From positions 1-9,150 of the forward strand of contig JADFVM010000088.1 of assembly GCA_015222555.1 (NCBI GenBank): a stretch of 9,150 nt of DNA, given 5' to 3'. Shown here piece after piece: positions 6,475-9,150 of this stretch (the stretch's first letter is position 1; each line of letters begins with the position of its first letter). The position numbers and the translations under genes are program-made. This DNA comes from Pseudomonadota bacterium. Its GTDB lineage: Bacteria; Desulfobacterota; JADFVX01. Below the pieces are notes generated by a model. The model saw only the letters and a list, made by a program, of their open reading frames with translations. It made no database searches and was not told the DNA's origin.

Positions 6475-7221
6475 ATGTCGGCAATAGAAACAAAATCCCT
6501 GACTAAGGTCTTTAAAAAGGATTTCTCAAAGAAAAAGATCATTGCCTTAAAATCACTTTCGCTAAAAATTGAGGAGGGGGAAGTATTCGGTTTTTTAGGG
6601 CCAAATGGTGCCGGCAAAAGCACAACCATTAAAATACTTCTCAATCTCATTCGCCCCACCTCAGGGACTGTCACCATAATGGGCAAAAACCCTTCCGACA
6701 AGAATGTACGAAAACTTGTGGGTTACCTTCCGGAAAACCCTTACTTCTATGACCACCTCTCAGCCAAAGAACTGCTGTGGTTCGGGGGAAAGAGCTGCAA
6801 CATGGCTGCGCCAGCTATTCGTGAGAGGACCCTTCAGCTATTGGAAGAGCTGGAGTTGATTGATGCAATGAAACGCCCCCTTAGATCTTATTCAAAGGGT
6901 ATGGTTCAAAGAGCGGGACTTGCTCTTGCCCTCATTCACGACCCCCAGATACTTATTCTTGATGAACCGATGAGCGGCCTTGACCCTATGGGACGAATCA
7001 AGGTCTTCAACCTCATTCTAAAATTAAAGGAAGAGGGAAAAACGATATTCTTCAGTTCTCATATTCTACATGATATAGAACGACTCTGTGACAGAGCCGC
7101 CATTCTCATTAACGGAGACTTGATCCGCCTAATAGATGTAAAAAATGATCTGCACCAGGGAGAAACGCTGGAAAGTATTTTTATGGATGAAGTTAAAAGA
7201 TCTGGAGGGCTGAGAGAGTGA
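6475..7221 (+). CDS. ABC transporter ATP-binding protein
   Basis: This cytoplasmic ATPase should power the membrane permease encoded next to it. From the ATG at 6475 the protein has 248 residues: Walker A GPNGAGKST (42-50), a Q-loop region written GYLPENPYFY with Pro-Glu in place of the usual Gln, signature SKGMVQR (140-146), Walker B ILILDEP (Asp163, Glu164) and switch His196 in SSHIL. YSKGM and YLPE variants are common in single-domain ATPases that pair with ABC-2 permeases. The upstream ATG at 6466 would add three residues but has no usable ribosome binding site. The gene ends in a GTGA overlap with the permease gene. The substrate is not evident. By gene content it could be the counterpart of Myxococcus PilH, an exporter ATPase needed for type IV pili; that is inference. 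Confidence 0.93.
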   Translation: MSAIETKSLTKVFKKDFSKKKIIALKSLSLKIEEGEVFGFLGPNGAGKSTTIKILLNLIRPTSGTVTIMGKNPSDKNVRKLVGYLPENPYFYDHLSAKELLWFGGKSCNMAAPAIRERTLQLLEELELIDAMKRPLRSYSKGMVQRAGLALALIHDPQILILDEPMSGLDPMGRIKVFNLILKLKEEGKTIFFSSHILHDIERLCDRAAILINGDLIRLIDVKNDLHQGETLESIFMDEVKRSGGLRE

Positions 7222-8027
7222 ACGGCATATGGAGCCTGGGGTATATCACCTTTAAAGAAGGTATTAAAAGCAGAGCTTTATTCGGCATATTAATTATGGT
7301 CCTCTTTATGTTTGCCGTTACGGAGACACTTACCGATCTCTTCATGAGGGACATCGTAAAGGTGGCGGCAGATCTCAGCCTGTCAACCATCTCCTTTTCA
7401 GGCCTGCTTATTGTCCTCTTTATCGGGATTAATCTTCTTTCAAAGGATATCGACAAAAAAACAATTTACATGGTCATTTCAAGGCCAATTTCAAGAGAGC
7501 AGTATATTTTAGGAAAACTTTTAGGGATTGCCATGCTTCTTATAGTCTGTACACTCTTTCTCGGCATTTTATCCTCCATCCCGGTCTATCTTTCCAAACT
7601 GAGTTATGAAAATCCTCAATCCATATTCAAGTGGCACATATATTTCATCGCGATTGCCTTTATCGCCATGAAACTTATTTTATTGTCTTCTATTACTGTT
7701 TTTTTCTCTTCATTTACATCAACATCCTTCATCTCCCTTGTCCTTACTATTGCGACCTATATCATCGGCTCCACGTCAGAGGTGGTGAAAGGACTGCTTG
7801 AAGCAAAAATTGAGGGTGTAGAAATATCCCCTGCCGTAGCGGCGGTAATCAAATTTGTTTATTACATCTTTCCCAATCTTTCCGCTTTTGACCTTAAAAT
7901 CCAGGCGGCCCATGGACTTGCCCTGCCTTCAGGCTATATTCTTTCCACCTCTTTATACTGGGGTTTTTATATCGCTATTATGGCCGTGGCGGGAGCTCTG
8001 ATTATGAGAAGAAGGGAATTCCCGTGA
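7218..8027 (+). CDS. ABC-2 type transporter permease
   Basis: This is the membrane partner of the preceding ATPase. The 269 residues hold about six hydrophobic helices: roughly 20-38, 55-74, 101-124, 138-160, 165-185 and 242-262. After helix 2 comes LLSKDIDKKTIYMVISRPISREQYILGK (73-100), a cytoplasmic loop pattern I associate with ABC-2 permeases of the NosY-like type. There is no periplasmic binding-protein gene nearby, which fits an exporter. Translation starts at GTG 7218, overlapping the ATPase stop by 4 nt (GTGA), with GGAGGG (7204-7209) 8 nt upstream. It ends in another GTGA overlap with the next gene. A role like Myxococcus PilI is possible but rests only on neighbourhood and type; substrate unknown. 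Confidence 0.88.
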   Translation: MNGIWSLGYITFKEGIKSRALFGILIMVLFMFAVTETLTDLFMRDIVKVAADLSLSTISFSGLLIVLFIGINLLSKDIDKKTIYMVISRPISREQYILGKLLGIAMLLIVCTLFLGILSSIPVYLSKLSYENPQSIFKWHIYFIAIAFIAMKLILLSSITVFFSSFTSTSFISLVLTIATYIIGSTSEVVKGLLEAKIEGVEISPAVAAVIKFVYYIFPNLSAFDLKIQAAHGLALPSGYILSTSLYWGFYIAIMAVAGALIMRRREFP

Positions 8028-8893
8028 AAGCAGTATCTGTCAGCCTCATCGCACTTTCAATTTTTCTCATTGGTTACATTACCACTTTTTCAGGCTTCGA
8101 AAACTCACGAAAACAAATCAAGTCCCAGCAGGTAAAGGGCCTTACTTTACCGCCTGTTGTCTTAAAACTGATGACATTGGAATTTAAGACAGTTACGGCC
8201 GATTTTCTCTTTGTAAGAGCCTCCCAGTTTTACGGTGGCAAAGCCGGGCAACAAGAATCCCTTGTAGAAGAAGACTGGCAATGGTTAAACCACAACTTTC
8301 ATGTCATTACCGAGCTGGATCCCTATTTTCAGGATCCCTATTATGTTGCCAATGGTATTTTCACATGGGATGCGCATATGTATGAGGAAGCCAACACCTT
8401 ACTTCAAAAAGGCGTAGATGCCAGAAGCTGGGACTGGTGGCTACCTTTTCTTGTCGGTTTTAATAAATTTTTTTTCCAGGGTAAAAACAAGGAAGGTGCT
8501 GATTACCTTTTAGAAGCACATAAAAGGCCGGGCGCCTGGGGCATGCTCCCCACTCTGGCGGCGAGGCTTTATTACAAGGAAGGCGCAACAGAAACGGCCA
8601 TATCTTTTTTAGAAGCTCTATTGACAAACGAAAAGAATGCGGATATCAGGAAAAACTATACGATACGATTAGATGCACTTAAAAAAATACTCTATCTGGA
8701 AAGAGCGGCATCGTTGTATGAGGATAGGATGGCTGTGAAGCCGAGAAATCTTAAAGTGCTTTTAGATTTCGGCATCATAAAAACAATCCCGAAAGATCCC
8801 TACGGCGGTCAATTTTATATCGACAAAGATGGCTCTATAAAAACAACGAGCAAGCTTGCATTCGCAACATTGAAGAGGAAGCAAAAAAAATAA
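8024..8893 (+). CDS. Membrane-anchored helical-repeat (TPR-like) protein of unknown function
   Basis: I cannot assign a firm function. The 289-residue protein has one N-terminal hydrophobic helix (about 5-23) with no lipobox, so it is probably anchored in the inner membrane with the bulk in the periplasm. The middle is helical and Trp/Tyr-rich (ELDPYFQDPYYVANG near 97-111, then WDWWLPFLVGFNKFFFQG), resembling degenerate tetratricopeptide repeats. The C-terminus holds PKDPYGGQFYIDKDGSI (Asp258, Pro259, Gly261-262), which recalls the DPWG-Y segment of type II secretion pseudopilins. The GTG start at 8024 overlaps the permease stop by 4 nt and follows AAGGGA (8012-8017). This tight coupling makes it a likely accessory partner of the ABC transporter. 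Such a trio resembles PilG beside PilH and PilI in Myxococcus; this is a hypothesis. No terminator with a T run follows. Confidence 0.8.
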   Translation: MKAVSVSLIALSIFLIGYITTFSGFENSRKQIKSQQVKGLTLPPVVLKLMTLEFKTVTADFLFVRASQFYGGKAGQQESLVEEDWQWLNHNFHVITELDPYFQDPYYVANGIFTWDAHMYEEANTLLQKGVDARSWDWWLPFLVGFNKFFFQGKNKEGADYLLEAHKRPGAWGMLPTLAARLYYKEGATETAISFLEALLTNEKNADIRKNYTIRLDALKKILYLERAASLYEDRMAVKPRNLKVLLDFGIIKTIPKDPYGGQFYIDKDGSIKTTSKLAFATLKRKQKK

Positions 8894-8901
8894 ACATATC
8901 T

Positions 8902-9045
8902 ATATTTGATAAAATCGTAAAAAGTCCTTATTTAGCCACAGAGTTCACAGAGGACTCAGAGAAAGGCTTTAGATTATAGGTGTTTAGCGCTATGCTCTCT
9001 GTGTCCTCTGTGGCAAATTTTAGTTATTGCGACTTTATCATATTT
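8902..9045. repeat. Long imperfect inverted repeat with CACAGAG-rich arms, MITE-like
   Basis: Two pairs of arms nest around a central loop of about 33 nt. Outer arms: 8907-8923 pairs with 9024-9040, with TGATAAAATCG facing CGACTTTATCA (10 of 11). Inner arms: the left CACAGAGGACTCAGAGA (8946-8962) matches the complement of 8996-9012 at 16 of 17 positions, and GCCACAGAG (8935-8943) also pairs with CTCTGTGGC (9006-9014). The left arm carries a roughly 9-nt tandem pattern of CACAGAG-like units. No ORF lies inside. It looks like a non-autonomous palindromic repeat placed between genes. CATAT on both sides (8895-8899, 9039-9043) is too short and too poorly placed to call a target duplication. Confidence 0.75.
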
Positions 9046-9150
9046 CTACCCTGGAATTTCACTTTAGCTCACACACGTCACGACTTACCACCTATCATTT
9101 TCAACAACCATCCCTGCTTCGGCACTATCGCCCCGTGAGGGCAGATTTCC
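9046..9150. other. Unassigned right edge
   Basis: No gene is recognised. On the minus strand two frames are open from the right edge and stop at 9085-9087 and 9078-9080, giving about 21 and 23 residues (one ends ENDRW, the other MIGGKS). Neither recalls a family. On the + strand nothing starts with a ribosome binding site. With the repeat before it, the 257 nt after the last gene appear to be intergenic. Confidence 0.5.

Noticed and set aside
8935..9014. CRISPR-like array from repeated CACAGAG units
   Set aside because: Units are about 9 nt, adjacent and lack spacers, and they form arms of one palindrome rather than an array.
9078..9150. 3' end of a minus-strand gene entering from the right edge
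   Set aside because: Two competing open frames of 21-23 residues, neither resembling a known family; too short to call.

Overview
The window reads as a chromosomal segment of a Gram-negative bacterium, most likely a deltaproteobacterium (Desulfobacterota or a relative). The pointers are the gene order fabG-acpP-fabF-rpiB, a glycosyltransferase of the LPS heptosyltransferase family, a CHASE2-type adenylate cyclase, and an ABC ATPase/ABC-2 permease/membrane-anchored helical-repeat trio of a kind I associate with that group. This is a judgement from memory of gene order and protein style, not from a search. All protein genes are on the + strand.

Region 1 (125-2910) is the end of a fatty-acid biosynthesis operon. 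FabG (ketoacyl reductase), AcpP (acyl carrier protein) and FabF (ketoacyl synthase II) form the elongation core, and RpiB (ribose-5-phosphate isomerase B) is tucked in 9 nt behind FabF. A strong Rho-independent terminator (2930-2963) closes the unit. The first ~120 nt are G+C-rich and contain no recognisable FabD end, although fabD is the usual upstream neighbour.

Region 2 (2964-5335) starts with a good sigma70-type promoter (TTGACT-16 nt-TACAAT with an extended -10) and encodes a 746-residue membrane receptor-cyclase: an extracytoplasmic CHASE2 sensor, three membrane helices and a class III cyclase domain with all catalytic residues. The purine-selecting pair is Lys/Thr, which points to a class IIIb adenylate cyclase.

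Region 3 (5378-8893) follows after only 42 nt and is a tightly packed four-gene set: a GT9 (heptosyltransferase-like) glycosyltransferase, an ABC ATPase, an ABC-2 permease and a membrane-anchored helical-repeat protein ending in a conserved-looking DPYGG-YIDKDGSI segment. The last three genes are joined by two 4-nt GTGA overlaps. The trio resembles in composition the PilH-PilI-PilG exporter set linked to type IV pili in Myxococcus; that link is a hypothesis.

Region 4 (8894-9150) has no supportable gene. It is dominated by a ~145-nt imperfect inverted repeat (8902-9045) with CACAGAG-rich inner arms, which looks like a non-autonomous palindromic repeat element. The last ~105 nt are unassigned.

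The genes mostly belong to well-known families. The most interesting parts are the cyclase placed directly ahead of an envelope/export operon, the uncharacterised ABC-plus-helical-repeat trio, and the palindromic element. I did not find clear evidence of a wholly new system.
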